Below are positions 1 to 8,966 of a DNA stretch of 64,000 bases, one piece after another. Under the pieces are notes generated by a model that worked only from the letters and a program-made list of their open reading frames with translations, did not search any database and was not told where the DNA came from. The stretch is from Tepidaquicella sp964564635 (GTDB lineage: Bacteria; Bacteroidota; Ignavibacteria; Tepidaquicellales; Tepidaquicellaceae), in NCBI GenBank assembly GCA_964564635.1, contig CAZMAR010000002.1, forward strand, positions 620,001-684,000, given 5' to 3'. Positions within the stretch are counted from its first letter, which is position 1. The number at the start of each line of letters is the position of its first letter. Made by a program: the position numbers and the translations under genes.

Positions 1-410
1 ATGTCGTCTAATCTACCTACGAAAGGACTAACAAGATATGCTCCGGCTTTTGCTGCAAGTATTGCCTGTGATGGAGAAAAACACAAAGTAACATTAGTCT
101 TTATCCCTTCTGAAGAAAGAATTTTAACAGCTTTCAGTCCCTCTTTTATTAAAGGTATTTTTATTACAATGTTTTTGTGTATTGATGCTAATTCTTTAGC
201 TTCTTTTACGATTTCATTACAAGTAGTGGAAACAACCTCTGCACTGATGTCCCCATCAACTATTTCACATATTTTTACTAATAAATCTTTGAAATCTTTA
301 TAACCTTCCTTTGCCACCAGAGAAGGATTTGTTGTAACACCATCAAGAAGCCCCATATCCGCTGCTTCTTTGATTTCTTTTAGATTTGCGGTATCTATAA
401 ATATTCTCAT
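1..410 (-). CDS. Transaldolase / fructose-6-phosphate aldolase-like protein, 3' truncated by window edge
   Basis: The reverse strand reads from an ATG at 408-410 and stays open to the window edge, giving 136 residues of a family that is usually about 215. It begins MRIFIDTANLKEI and has DGVTTNPSL at residues 23-31 and IKIP at 83-86, where K84 sits where the Schiff-base lysine of the small transaldolase/FsaA family lies. Expected role: cytosolic transfer or cleavage of C3 units in the non-oxidative pentose phosphate pathway. The motifs identify the family well but do not separate transaldolase (TalC) from fructose-6-phosphate aldolase. The roughly 80 C-terminal residues are outside the window. 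Confidence 0.88.
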   Translation of the reverse strand, partial: MRIFIDTANLKEIKEAADMGLLDGVTTNPSLVAKEGYKDFKDLLVKICEIVDGDISAEVVSTTCNEIVKEAKELASIHKNIVIKIPLIKEGLKAVKILSSEGIKTNVTLCFSPSQAILAAKAGAYLVSPFVGRLDD

Positions 411-679
411 AATAATTAATTTAGTTTTTTTAATTTATCTATTTTATATCATTTATTAAATCCATTTTTTAAATCATAATAATTTATATTTCGTATATTG
501 GAAAAAAGTTCTATATTCTTTTTATGTAGTTAAATCTTATATATTTTTTAGAATTCAATGATTTTTTGAATTTATGAATCACTTTCTTCAGAGAAATATT
601 CTAACGTATGTATACCCGATTATACTATTGCTTTTGTATTTTAAAAAATTTAAAATAAAGTAATCTAAAAAGGAGAAAA
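411..679. other. AT-rich divergent intergenic region
   Basis: This stretch separates the leftward transaldolase from the rightward T9SS protein, so it must hold promoters for both. I see no RNA gene and no convincing hairpin, and I could not place a confident promoter. The only clear signal is the Shine-Dalgarno sequence just before position 680. Confidence 0.5.
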
Positions 680-2440
680 ATGAAATATAAATTAATTATT
701 TTATTAATATTAGTTTCATTCTCATTCTCCTACTCACAGACAGGATGGATTTTACAAAATAGTGGAACATTCGAAAATTTAAATGGAGTTTTTTTTATTT
801 CAAATAATCCTGGTGACTATACTAAAGGGTGGGTGGTAGGAGATGCCGGGAAATTATTGAGAACCACAAATTCTGGTTTAAACTGGTTCTCTGCTCCTTC
901 TCCAACAGGCTTTAACTTTAATTGTGTTTTCTTTGTAAATTCGCAATTAGGTTTTATTGGTTCTCAAAACGGCAAATTATATAGAACTATTGATGGTGGT
1001 AACAGTTGGACTATGATTGATGTTACCACGAATAATTATGCAATTACTTCAATTATGTTTACACCTATGGGAGCCGGATGGATGGGTAATTATTATGGAA
1101 ATGTTATTAAATCTACTGACTGGGGCTTAACCTGGTATAATGTTTACACAACCCCCGGATTTTACACAAAAGTATTTTGTTATGATGAATACAGAACATG
1201 GGTTGTTGATACTTATGGATATGTTTTTCGTACGAGTAACAGTGGCTCAAATTTCTCTTATTCAAGACCTGTGACTTCACCACTAAGAGCTGTGTATTTT
1301 ATTACTTCGTCAATTGGCTTTGTTGCCGGTGATAGTGGTAAGATTTTGAAAACCACAAACGGTGGTGTTAATTTCACCCAAACTTATTCCGGAACTTTTG
1401 AAAGAATAAATTCAATTTACGCTATTGACCCTTATAATATCTGGGCTGTTGGTGATAATGGTACAATGCTTAAATCTACTAACGGGGGAGATAGTTGGGT
1501 TCAATATTATTACACAACAAATAATTTGAAGCAGGTGTACTTCATCTCTGGTACAAATTATGGATATTGCACTGGGGATATGGGAACAATATTGAGAACA
1601 AATGAAGCGCCGGGAATTGGAGTTATTGGTACAGGGAGTTTAATTACTGCAATTCCTTTCAATACTCAATTTTCTGATGGTAGAACAAACCTTTTATATC
1701 TTGCTACTGAATTGAATTCAATTACTGGTACTGGTGCAGCAAATATACATACAATTGGTTTTAATTTTGAGACTATCAACACCCAGACAATTAATGGTTT
1801 AAAAATTAAAATGAAAAATACTACTCAATCATCACTTACAGCATTCTCATCTTCAGGGTGGACTACTGTTTTTGATGGTAATTGGGCACCTGGTTCAACT
1901 GGTATACAATACATAACATTGCAAAACCAATTTCTATGGTCAAATCCAAATAATCTTTTAATAGAAATTTGTTTTAATAATTCAGCGGGTACAACTAACT
2001 CTACAGTCTATTCGACTAACACTACTGCTAATACAGTATATCATAATGCAACCAATATCACTGGTGATGGATGTGTTGATATAACAGGAGGAACCGCATC
2101 AAATGTAAGACCAAATTTGCATCTAATGTGGATTCCTGTTCCTACTAATGTAAAAAATGTTTCAAATGAAGTTCCTCCTAACTTTAATTTACATCAAAAT
2201 TATCCTAATCCCTTCAATCCTGTTACAAGAATTAATTATGAAATTCCTGAAGCAGGATTTGTTGTATTAAAAGTATTTGATGTTCTGGGAAAAGAAGTAA
2301 TTACTTTAGTTAATTCACAACAGGAAGCCGGGAATTATTTAATTGAATTTAATGCATCTAATTTACCCGCCGGAATATATTTCTATAGAATTAATTGCAA
2401 CGGATTCACCGATACGAAAAAGATGATTCTTGTAAAATAA
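680..2440 (+). CDS. Secreted Ycf48-like propeller protein with T9SS C-terminal sorting domain
   Basis: The 586-residue product begins with a signal peptide (about residues 1-19, ending YSQ). Residues 30-310 hold repeated units of the form TxNxGxxW (RTTNSGLNW, KSTNGGDSW), typical of Ycf48-like/BNR propeller blades. The last ~80 residues contain NYPNPFNP followed by KVFDVLGKEV and end KKMILVK, the classic type IX sorting domain, so the protein is expected on the cell surface or outside. The start is set by AAGGAG five bases upstream. The central part (about 330-490) is not recognised. Function beyond a surface or secreted protein cannot be told. It is followed by a strong hairpin. Confidence 0.9.
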   Translation: MKYKLIILLILVSFSFSYSQTGWILQNSGTFENLNGVFFISNNPGDYTKGWVVGDAGKLLRTTNSGLNWFSAPSPTGFNFNCVFFVNSQLGFIGSQNGKLYRTIDGGNSWTMIDVTTNNYAITSIMFTPMGAGWMGNYYGNVIKSTDWGLTWYNVYTTPGFYTKVFCYDEYRTWVVDTYGYVFRTSNSGSNFSYSRPVTSPLRAVYFITSSIGFVAGDSGKILKTTNGGVNFTQTYSGTFERINSIYAIDPYNIWAVGDNGTMLKSTNGGDSWVQYYYTTNNLKQVYFISGTNYGYCTGDMGTILRTNEAPGIGVIGTGSLITAIPFNTQFSDGRTNLLYLATELNSITGTGAANIHTIGFNFETINTQTINGLKIKMKNTTQSSLTAFSSSGWTTVFDGNWAPGSTGIQYITLQNQFLWSNPNNLLIEICFNNSAGTTNSTVYSTNTTANTVYHNATNITGDGCVDITGGTASNVRPNLHLMWIPVPTNVKNVSNEVPPNFNLHQNYPNPFNPVTRINYEIPEAGFVVLKVFDVLGKEVITLVNSQQEAGNYLIEFNASNLPAGIYFYRINCNGFTDTKKMILVK

Positions 2441-2461
2441 GATTTTTAATAGTTAATTTTT

Positions 2462-2501
2462 ATATATCAGAAGTTTTGTTTTTTTATGACTTCTGATATA
2501 T
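2462..2501 (+). terminator. Hairpin terminator after the T9SS gene
   Basis: A 13-bp perfect inverted repeat (2462-2474 with 2489-2501) encloses a T-rich 14-base loop and is followed by TTTTAT. It lies 21 bases after the stop of the T9SS gene and just before the DUF202 gene, so it probably ends the first transcript. The trailing T-run is short, so termination may be partial. Confidence 0.65.
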
Positions 2502-2517
2502 ATTTTATAAGTATAAA

Positions 2518-2841
2518 ATGAAAAAAGATAAAGATACAATTTATAATGAGGCGCAGCTTATTCTTTCTGAAAAAAGAACTTTACTTTCTTTTCTTAGAAC
2601 AGGGATTGCAATTTTGGTGTTACCTCTTTCATCGGTTAGCTTTTTATTAGCATTTTCTAAAAATTACAATTTGTTTGATTCCATATTTTTAGCAGTTATG
2701 CTTATAGTTATTATTGTTTTTCTTACGCTCCTTGCTATTTATATGATAATAAAATCATTAATAAAATTACATTATGTAGATGAGAGATTAAAAAAATTAT
2801 CTGAGAAGGATAAGACAATTTCAAAAATTATTCCTGATTAG
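2518..2841 (+). CDS. DUF202 family small membrane protein
   Basis: This 107-residue protein has the DUF202/YidH signature near its N-terminus (LSEKRTLLSFLRTGIAI, residues 17-33) and two hydrophobic segments (about 28-48 and 57-80), followed by a charged C-terminal tail. Family members are small inner-membrane proteins of unknown biochemical role. The next gene, for a DUF389 membrane protein, begins 3 bases after this stop (TAG TAG ATG), so the two are very probably co-transcribed and may be translationally coupled. Confidence 0.8.
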   Translation: MKKDKDTIYNEAQLILSEKRTLLSFLRTGIAILVLPLSSVSFLLAFSKNYNLFDSIFLAVMLIVIIVFLTLLAIYMIIKSLIKLHYVDERLKKLSEKDKTISKIIPD

Positions 2842-2844
2842 TAG

Positions 2845-4227
2845 ATGAACCTAATATTTTTAAAAGAAAAACTAAAAGTATTGATTTCTGGTTTTAAAAA
2901 ACAGGTTTCAATACTTTCTGGTTCTGATAGACAGTCAACGATTGATTCTATTTATTCAGAATATAAAATGCGAGGTAGTAATATTTGGTTCTTGTTTTGT
3001 TCTGCTATTCTTGCATCGGTGGGATTGGATGTGAATTCTCCTGCTATTATTATTGGGGCTATGCTTATTTCTCCACTGATGTCCCCTATATTGAGTATTG
3101 GATTATCTTTAGGAACCCTTGATAGAAAAAATTTTTTTATTTCTATTAGAGAGTTTATTATTGCTTTTTTACTCAGTTTATTAATAAGTACAGTTTATTT
3201 TTTAATTTCTCCGCTTGGCAACATCACCGATGAAATTTTAGCCAGAATAAAACCAACTGCTCTTGATATAATTGTTGCATTTTTTGGCGGAGTGGCTGGC
3301 ATCATTGCAGTATCAAGATCGAAAATTACCAGTGCTATTCCTGGAGTTGCTATCGCTACCGCTCTTATGCCTCCAGTTTGTACTGCTGGATTTGGTATCG
3401 CTAAAGGCAACCTTGAGATTTTCTTAGGGGCAGGATATTTGTTCTTTATAAATGCTGTTTTTATTTCTGCTGCTGTATTTATTATTGTTCGTTGGTTAAA
3501 ATTTCCTTTTAAATCTTATGCTGATGTTAGATTGCTTAAGAGAGCAAAAATTGTAACTTTAATTGTTGTTTTTATTATTGCATTGCCCAGTTTCTTTATA
3601 TTCTATAAAGTTATACAGGATATAAGTTTAAATAAAAATATTGAAAGATTTATAAGAGATGAAATTCAAACAAAATCTATTAATGTAATTAAATGGGAAT
3701 TTATAAATAATCAAAATGATTCAAATTATTTATATGTATACACTATTGGGGAGAAAATAAGCACTTCAAAAATTGATTCTTTAAGTTCTCTTGCTAAGTT
3801 ATATGGTATTGAAAAAATAAATTTAAGGGTAACTCAGATAAACGATGAAAAGGAAATGGAGCTCTTTAAAAATGAGCTTAAACAGGACTTTTCTACAAAA
3901 ATTAAATTACTGGAAAAGAAAAGAGCAGAAGAAAGAACTGGATTAATTGATAGTTTAGAAAAAAGTGATTCAATTGTCTATTCACAAATTAAGAATGAAC
4001 TTAAAATATTCTTTCCTCAACTTATTAATATAGGATTGTCAAAAGATTTTTTAAAAAGTAACACAAACTCTGATTCAATAATAGTTAAAAGAATCCCTAT
4101 CGTTACACTCGAGTGGGCGAGAAGGACAAATTATAAAGATATAAATATCTTCAATTATAAGATAAACGATTTTATAAAACAAAGATTAAAAAGTGATACT
4201 GTTATAATTGTAAGCAGGAGATTATAA
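2845..4227 (+). CDS. DUF389 family multi-pass membrane protein
   Basis: The N-terminal ~260 residues of this 460-residue protein carry several membrane helices with the DUF389 pattern (LDVNSPAIIIGAMLISPLMS, then GGVAGIIAVSR and GVAIATALMPPVCTAGFG). The remaining ~200 residues are charged and partly helical (for example KIKLLEKKRAEERTG), without membrane segments. DUF389 proteins have no established biochemical function. The gene forms a pair with the DUF202 gene and ends 1 base short of a convergent permease gene, leaving no room for a separate terminator. Confidence 0.85.
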   Translation: MNLIFLKEKLKVLISGFKKQVSILSGSDRQSTIDSIYSEYKMRGSNIWFLFCSAILASVGLDVNSPAIIIGAMLISPLMSPILSIGLSLGTLDRKNFFISIREFIIAFLLSLLISTVYFLISPLGNITDEILARIKPTALDIIVAFFGGVAGIIAVSRSKITSAIPGVAIATALMPPVCTAGFGIAKGNLEIFLGAGYLFFINAVFISAAVFIIVRWLKFPFKSYADVRLLKRAKIVTLIVVFIIALPSFFIFYKVIQDISLNKNIERFIRDEIQTKSINVIKWEFINNQNDSNYLYVYTIGEKISTSKIDSLSSLAKLYGIEKINLRVTQINDEKEMELFKNELKQDFSTKIKLLEKKRAEERTGLIDSLEKSDSIVYSQIKNELKIFFPQLINIGLSKDFLKSNTNSDSIIVKRIPIVTLEWARRTNYKDINIFNYKINDFIKQRLKSDTVIIVSRRL

Positions 4228-4228
4228 T

Positions 4229-5659
4229 TTATTCTTTTGAATTCTGCTTTTTATAATTCCAGATTAAGTAAAAAGGAACCCCAATAAACATCAACGCAAG
4301 CCCTATTCCTGCATCGCGTGGATTTTGTATTATTGTTATAATAAAAATCGAAAAAAAGAAGATAACAGCAATAGCAGGAATTATCGGGTAACCAAATACT
4401 TTATAAGGTCTATAAACATCTTTCATCTTTTTTCTTAGTATAAATACTCCGAAAGCACCAAGTCCGTAGAAAATAAATGATGCAAACATTAACATATCAG
4501 TAAGCTGGTCAAATGAACCAGAGAGAACTAATATAGAAGCCCAGATACCCTGGAAAATAAGTGATGTTGATGGTGTTTTAAAACTTCTATGACACTTGCC
4601 CACCTTTTTAAAAAAAAGTTTATCTCTTGACATTGCAAAATAAAGTCGCGACGAAGCAAGTATAGTACCATTTGTAGTAGCAAAAGTTGAAACCATTATT
4701 ATAATGGAAATTACTATTACCCCTCCATAATCAAGAAACTTTTTTAATACTTCAATTGCAGCAATTGAATCTCGTTTTTCATATACTTGAATCATTTCAT
4801 TCACAGGAATTACATAAAGGAATGCAAGATTAATAATCAAATAGATTAAAATTACAATAATCACACCAAGATATAAAGCTATCGGAATATTCCTTTTAGC
4901 ATTTTTTACTTCTCCTCCAAGATATCCAATATTATTCCATCCATCATAAGCCCAGAAAGCAGCAAGCATAGCGGCGAAGAAAGCGCCAAAGATTCCAAGC
5001 GGGCTATCGTAGTTATGATGCGGGTTTACAAGTGTAAGGTTTACATTGGAAAAAGAACCTTCACTGAAAATAAAAATAAGAATTATAATTAATGCTACCC
5101 CTATTAATTTTAGCATTGTAAATATATTACTCACTGAACCGCCAAAAATAACACCGAAATAATTTATTGTTGTTAAAATTAAAATTGTGATAATTGTTAA
5201 ACCTTTAACACCAAAACTTTGCAGTGGATAAAAAATGCCAAATATATTAAAGTTTTCAATTTCAGTACTAAAGTGTGGCAGGGGAAAGATTGAATTAACA
5301 GATTCAGAAAAAACATATGCGATAGAAGCAATAGATGCAGATTGAATTACAGCAAAACATGACCAGCCGTATAGAAAAGCAACTCCATTTCCATACATTT
5401 TCTGGAAATACACATATTGACCGCCTGGTTCTGCAATTAATCCTGCTACTTCTGCATTGCTCGCTGCTGCAAATAGTGTTATCAATCCAGCTACAAGCCA
5501 TGCAAGTAAAATCAGTCCTGAAGACCCAACCTCTGCCGACATAGGAGCAATTTTTTTGAATACCCCCGATCCTACCATAGCACTAATAACAATCATTAAC
5601 GAAGTGAATAATCCTAATCTTGTTAATAAACCTGATGAGTGACTTTCGTGCTTTTTCAA
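4229..5659 (-). CDS. APC superfamily amino acid permease
   Basis: The 476-residue protein has about 12 hydrophobic segments and the conserved first-helix motif of APC transporters (SAMVGSGVFKKIAP, about residues 21-34), with AEPGGQYVYF in the second region. These features fit the amino acid/polyamine permeases of the LAT-like branch, which act in the inner membrane. The substrate cannot be told. The start codon is TTG (5657-5659), 6 bases after the upstream nuoG-like stop. No ATG fits better without removing the first helix, although Met17 is an alternative. It is the last gene of a long leftward run. Confidence 0.85.
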   Translation of the reverse strand: MKKHESHSSGLLTRLGLFTSLMIVISAMVGSGVFKKIAPMSAEVGSSGLILLAWLVAGLITLFAAASNAEVAGLIAEPGGQYVYFQKMYGNGVAFLYGWSCFAVIQSASIASIAYVFSESVNSIFPLPHFSTEIENFNIFGIFYPLQSFGVKGLTIITILILTTINYFGVIFGGSVSNIFTMLKLIGVALIIILIFIFSEGSFSNVNLTLVNPHHNYDSPLGIFGAFFAAMLAAFWAYDGWNNIGYLGGEVKNAKRNIPIALYLGVIIVILIYLIINLAFLYVIPVNEMIQVYEKRDSIAAIEVLKKFLDYGGVIVISIIIMVSTFATTNGTILASSRLYFAMSRDKLFFKKVGKCHRSFKTPSTSLIFQGIWASILVLSGSFDQLTDMLMFASFIFYGLGAFGVFILRKKMKDVYRPYKVFGYPIIPAIAVIFFFSIFIITIIQNPRDAGIGLALMFIGVPFYLIWNYKKQNSKE

Positions 5660-5665
5660 ATAGTG

Positions 5666-7318
5666 TTATTTTATTTTATAACCCTGAGTTCCTATGGTAT
5701 CGTAATCCAGACCTTTCAATGATTTTATTGAATTACAAAATTCTATAAATACTTCTTCTGAATTTTCAAATTCAAATTCAATTCCTAATTCTTTTGCAAT
5801 TTGTTTTATAATTTTCCAACCTGGTTTACAATTAAATTTCTTACCGTGGGTCCATCGGTCGTTTGGTGCTCCGAATTTATCTAACCTTGACATAGAAAAT
5901 TCGCCGGGCAACCTTTCCTGACCTATTGTTGTTACTGCGGGGCGGAGTCTCTGAATTCTGTTTTGGAAGTTTATATATGTTCCATTTATCTCTGCGTAAG
6001 TTGATAATGGGAGTATAACATCTGCTTCTTTGGAAAAATTATTTCTTGTGCTTAATAATTGAATACTTTTTATATTTTGTAGTTGTATTTCTGATAATCC
6101 TTCAATAGCAGATATATCTTCATTTAATATGAAAAGAAAATTATATTTACCAGCTGTTAAATCCTTTATAGTTTTATTATTAATTTTTTTGAACCCTAAT
6201 AATTCAACCCCTTTGGAGTTTGGAGTTTTATCTGATTTCCTTAAAATATCATCACCAAAAGACTCATCAATATGAGGAATATAATAAATGTCATTTACTC
6301 CTAAAATTGTATTTACAAATTTTTTCAGTGCATAATTGTCCTCAAGTGTGCTAATTGCAGAGCCGATGATTAAGGGTTTTATGTTTTCTGTTTTTAATAA
6401 ATTTGCTGCTTTATCAATTGCTTTATTCCAATCAACTTCAATTTGTTCCTTTCCATTTGAATCGGGCTCGTCCTTTAATATGACAGGAGAGTCTATTCTT
6501 AAATTTATATCATTTACAAATTTGAAAGTATTTAATCTACCATAATCACATAACCAATATTGATTTACTTCCAAATTTTCTCTTGGCTCAATTCTTAAAA
6601 TTTCATTATTTCTTACTCCGATTATAGTGTTACATCCTCTTGCACATCCGGGACAGATACTATCTGTAAAAGACATATCCCAAACTCTTGCTCTGAATCT
6701 AAAATGTCTTGATGTCAATGCACCAACAGGGCATATTTCAATAACATTCATTGAATATGGATTATCAAGTTGTTTCCCTGGATATGTTTCAATTGTAACC
6801 TTTTCACCTCTGTTTACAAAAGTAAGTTCATGAGATTTTGAAATTTCATCACAGTATCTTATACATCTTGAGCAGCTTATACATCTTTCTGCATCAAATA
6901 ACACATTCGGACCTAAAGGTATTCTTTTGTCTTTTATCACTTTTTCTTCATCAAATCTTGAATATCCCTTACCATATTTATAAGCATAATCTTGCAGCTT
7001 ACATTCGCCTGCTTCATCGCAAATTGGGCAATCCAATGGATGATTAATAAGAATAAATTCCATAATTGCATTTTGTGCCTCTATTACAGCAGGTGATTTT
7101 GTTTTTACAACCATATCTTTTTCTGCAAGAGTTGCACAGGCTATAACTAATTTTGGCATATTTTCCACTTCAACTAAGCATATTCTGCAATTTCCTGCAA
7201 TACTAAGTGCAGGGTGATAACAAAAGTGAGGAATATCAATCCCAGCATGCATTGCTGCCTGTAAAATTGTTTCTCCCTTTTTAAATTCAACTTTCTGCCC
7301 GTCAATTATTATATGCAT
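5666..7318 (-). CDS. NADH-quinone oxidoreductase subunit G-like iron-sulfur protein
   Basis: The order of motifs is that of complex I subunit G: a 2Fe-2S ferredoxin fold with C33, C44, C47 and C61; a His-Cys cluster stretch (HPLDCPICDEAGEC); a dicluster region (CISCSRCIRYC ... ICPVGA); and the molybdopterin-oxidoreductase entry motif CPGCARGCN with the start of that fold. At 550 residues it is shorter than most NuoG proteins (about 600-900). No other complex I subunit is nearby, so it could serve complex I or another NADH-linked hydrogenase or dehydrogenase. The start is an ATG 34 bases after the RNase G gene. Confidence 0.8.
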   Translation of the reverse strand: MHIIIDGQKVEFKKGETILQAAMHAGIDIPHFCYHPALSIAGNCRICLVEVENMPKLVIACATLAEKDMVVKTKSPAVIEAQNAIMEFILINHPLDCPICDEAGECKLQDYAYKYGKGYSRFDEEKVIKDKRIPLGPNVLFDAERCISCSRCIRYCDEISKSHELTFVNRGEKVTIETYPGKQLDNPYSMNVIEICPVGALTSRHFRFRARVWDMSFTDSICPGCARGCNTIIGVRNNEILRIEPRENLEVNQYWLCDYGRLNTFKFVNDINLRIDSPVILKDEPDSNGKEQIEVDWNKAIDKAANLLKTENIKPLIIGSAISTLEDNYALKKFVNTILGVNDIYYIPHIDESFGDDILRKSDKTPNSKGVELLGFKKINNKTIKDLTAGKYNFLFILNEDISAIEGLSEIQLQNIKSIQLLSTRNNFSKEADVILPLSTYAEINGTYINFQNRIQRLRPAVTTIGQERLPGEFSMSRLDKFGAPNDRWTHGKKFNCKPGWKIIKQIAKELGIEFEFENSEEVFIEFCNSIKSLKGLDYDTIGTQGYKIK

Positions 7319-7352
7319 AAAAAATATTTTACTTTATTGAAAAGAAATAATA

Positions 7353-8918
7353 TTAACTATATTCTTCTGTTATATCGTGTTTTGATTTAAATTCATAAAA
7401 CCTGAATTCATCAAGAGCAAGGTCGTTATCAACTTCAAGTTTAATAAACACCCTGAATTTTATGCAAAGTTTCAATATTCTATTTATGATTCCACTTGTC
7501 AGATAATGTTTTATTAAAGGATTTACTTTTAAACGGAGTTTATAACTATTTGGAGAGCTCTTATATCTTTGTAACCATCTTTCTAATTCCATCAGGAAAT
7601 TCATCTGAGATTGTACCCTGCCAGTTCCATTACACATAGGACATTTAGTAGATATCCGTTGAATTATATTCTGTCTTACTCTTTGTCTTGTTATTTGAAC
7701 TATCCCAAATTCACTCATTTGAGAAAAGGAAGCTTTTGCGCGATCTTTTTTAAATTCTTTCTTCAGCTCTTCAAGCAATTTCTTTCTGCTTGGCTCTTCA
7801 TATAAATCAATAAAATCTACTACTATAATACCACCGATATCTCTTAATCTTGCTTGTCTTGCAATTTCTTTTGCTGCTTCAATATTTATCTTTAATGAAT
7901 TTTGTTCCTGGTCTTTTGACTTTGCATATTTACCACTATTTACATCAATCACCGTCATTGCCTCGGTTGTTTCAATTACAATATACCCCGCAGAATTTTT
8001 TAGTAAGATTTTTTTCTGTAATGATTCTTCAATTTGTTTATCAATACTGTAATATGTGTCAAATAAAGGTACCTTCCCTTCGTAGAGCTCCAATTTGTTA
8101 ACTGATTCGGGAGATGTGTCTTCAAGATAATTCCTGATTTCTTTATATATTTTTTTGGAATCAACAATTACCTTTGTTACATCATCTCTAAATAAATCTC
8201 TTATTACAGAATAAGTAGTAGAAACATCTTTGTAAAGTAAAGTTGGGGCTTTTGATACTTTCATCTTATTTTCAATTTCATCCCATATATTTATCAACCT
8301 CTTAAGATCTTCGAGAATAAGATTTTCATCCTGTCCAGCAGCAACAGTTCTAATAATTGCCCCGAAACCTTCAGGCAAATTTTTTCTTATTATATGTCTT
8401 AATCTTCTTTTCTCTTTAAAATTATATATTTTCCTTGATATTCCAATCTTATTTGAGAATGGAATTAAAACCAGATATCTACCTGGTATTGATACTTTTG
8501 CAGTTACTCTTAGCCCTTTTGCTCCTACAGGTTCTTTTGTAATCTGAACTAATATATCCTTCCCTTTTTCGAGAGTTGCAGCAGCGGGATTTTTTTCGGT
8601 TGGGATTACAGATCTTGACTGGACTTCTTCTTCGTCGTCTTCTTCATCTACATCAGAATCATCACCAAGTAGAGATTTATAATCATCAGGAGAAGTTTCA
8701 ATATCTGAGAAGTGTAAAAACGCATCCTGTAGGAAACCCAAATTTATAAATGCGGCTCTTATTCCCGGTAATACCCTTGCGATTTTTCCTAAATATATAT
8801 CCCCTACATTTCGTTTTAAATCAGTGCTCTCATAGAATAACTCTACAAGTTTTCCATCTTCAGTAATAGCAATTCTTGTTTCCTTTGAGGATGAATTTAT
8901 TAAAATTTCTTTTTTCAT
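7353..8918 (-). CDS. rng: Ribonuclease E/G family endoribonuclease
   Basis: The 521-residue protein starts with the RNase E/G core (KEILINSSSKETRIAI), an S1-like RNA-binding domain (about 37-130), and the catalytic region with VIDVNSGK followed by DIGGIIVVDFIDL, whose aspartates bind the metal. The zinc-link CPMCNGTG occurs late in the core. There is no long RNase E-type C-terminal scaffold, so RNase G is the better name. The S1 part carries an unusual acidic insertion (residues 86-98, almost all D/E). Role: 5' end-sensing cleavage in rRNA maturation and mRNA turnover. It lies downstream of rho. Confidence 0.9.
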   Translation of the reverse strand: MKKEILINSSSKETRIAITEDGKLVELFYESTDLKRNVGDIYLGKIARVLPGIRAAFINLGFLQDAFLHFSDIETSPDDYKSLLGDDSDVDEEDDEEEVQSRSVIPTEKNPAAATLEKGKDILVQITKEPVGAKGLRVTAKVSIPGRYLVLIPFSNKIGISRKIYNFKEKRRLRHIIRKNLPEGFGAIIRTVAAGQDENLILEDLKRLINIWDEIENKMKVSKAPTLLYKDVSTTYSVIRDLFRDDVTKVIVDSKKIYKEIRNYLEDTSPESVNKLELYEGKVPLFDTYYSIDKQIEESLQKKILLKNSAGYIVIETTEAMTVIDVNSGKYAKSKDQEQNSLKINIEAAKEIARQARLRDIGGIIVVDFIDLYEEPSRKKLLEELKKEFKKDRAKASFSQMSEFGIVQITRQRVRQNIIQRISTKCPMCNGTGRVQSQMNFLMELERWLQRYKSSPNSYKLRLKVNPLIKHYLTSGIINRILKLCIKFRVFIKLEVDNDLALDEFRFYEFKSKHDITEEYS

Positions 8919-8966
8919 AACAGCATTTTTTATTCATAGGTAATCCTGCCCCCTTAGACATTGGTC

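Noticed and set aside
1..303. Open frame on the plus strand at the window start
   Set aside because: It is antisense to the transaldolase gene, whose protein motifs are unmistakable on the minus strand.
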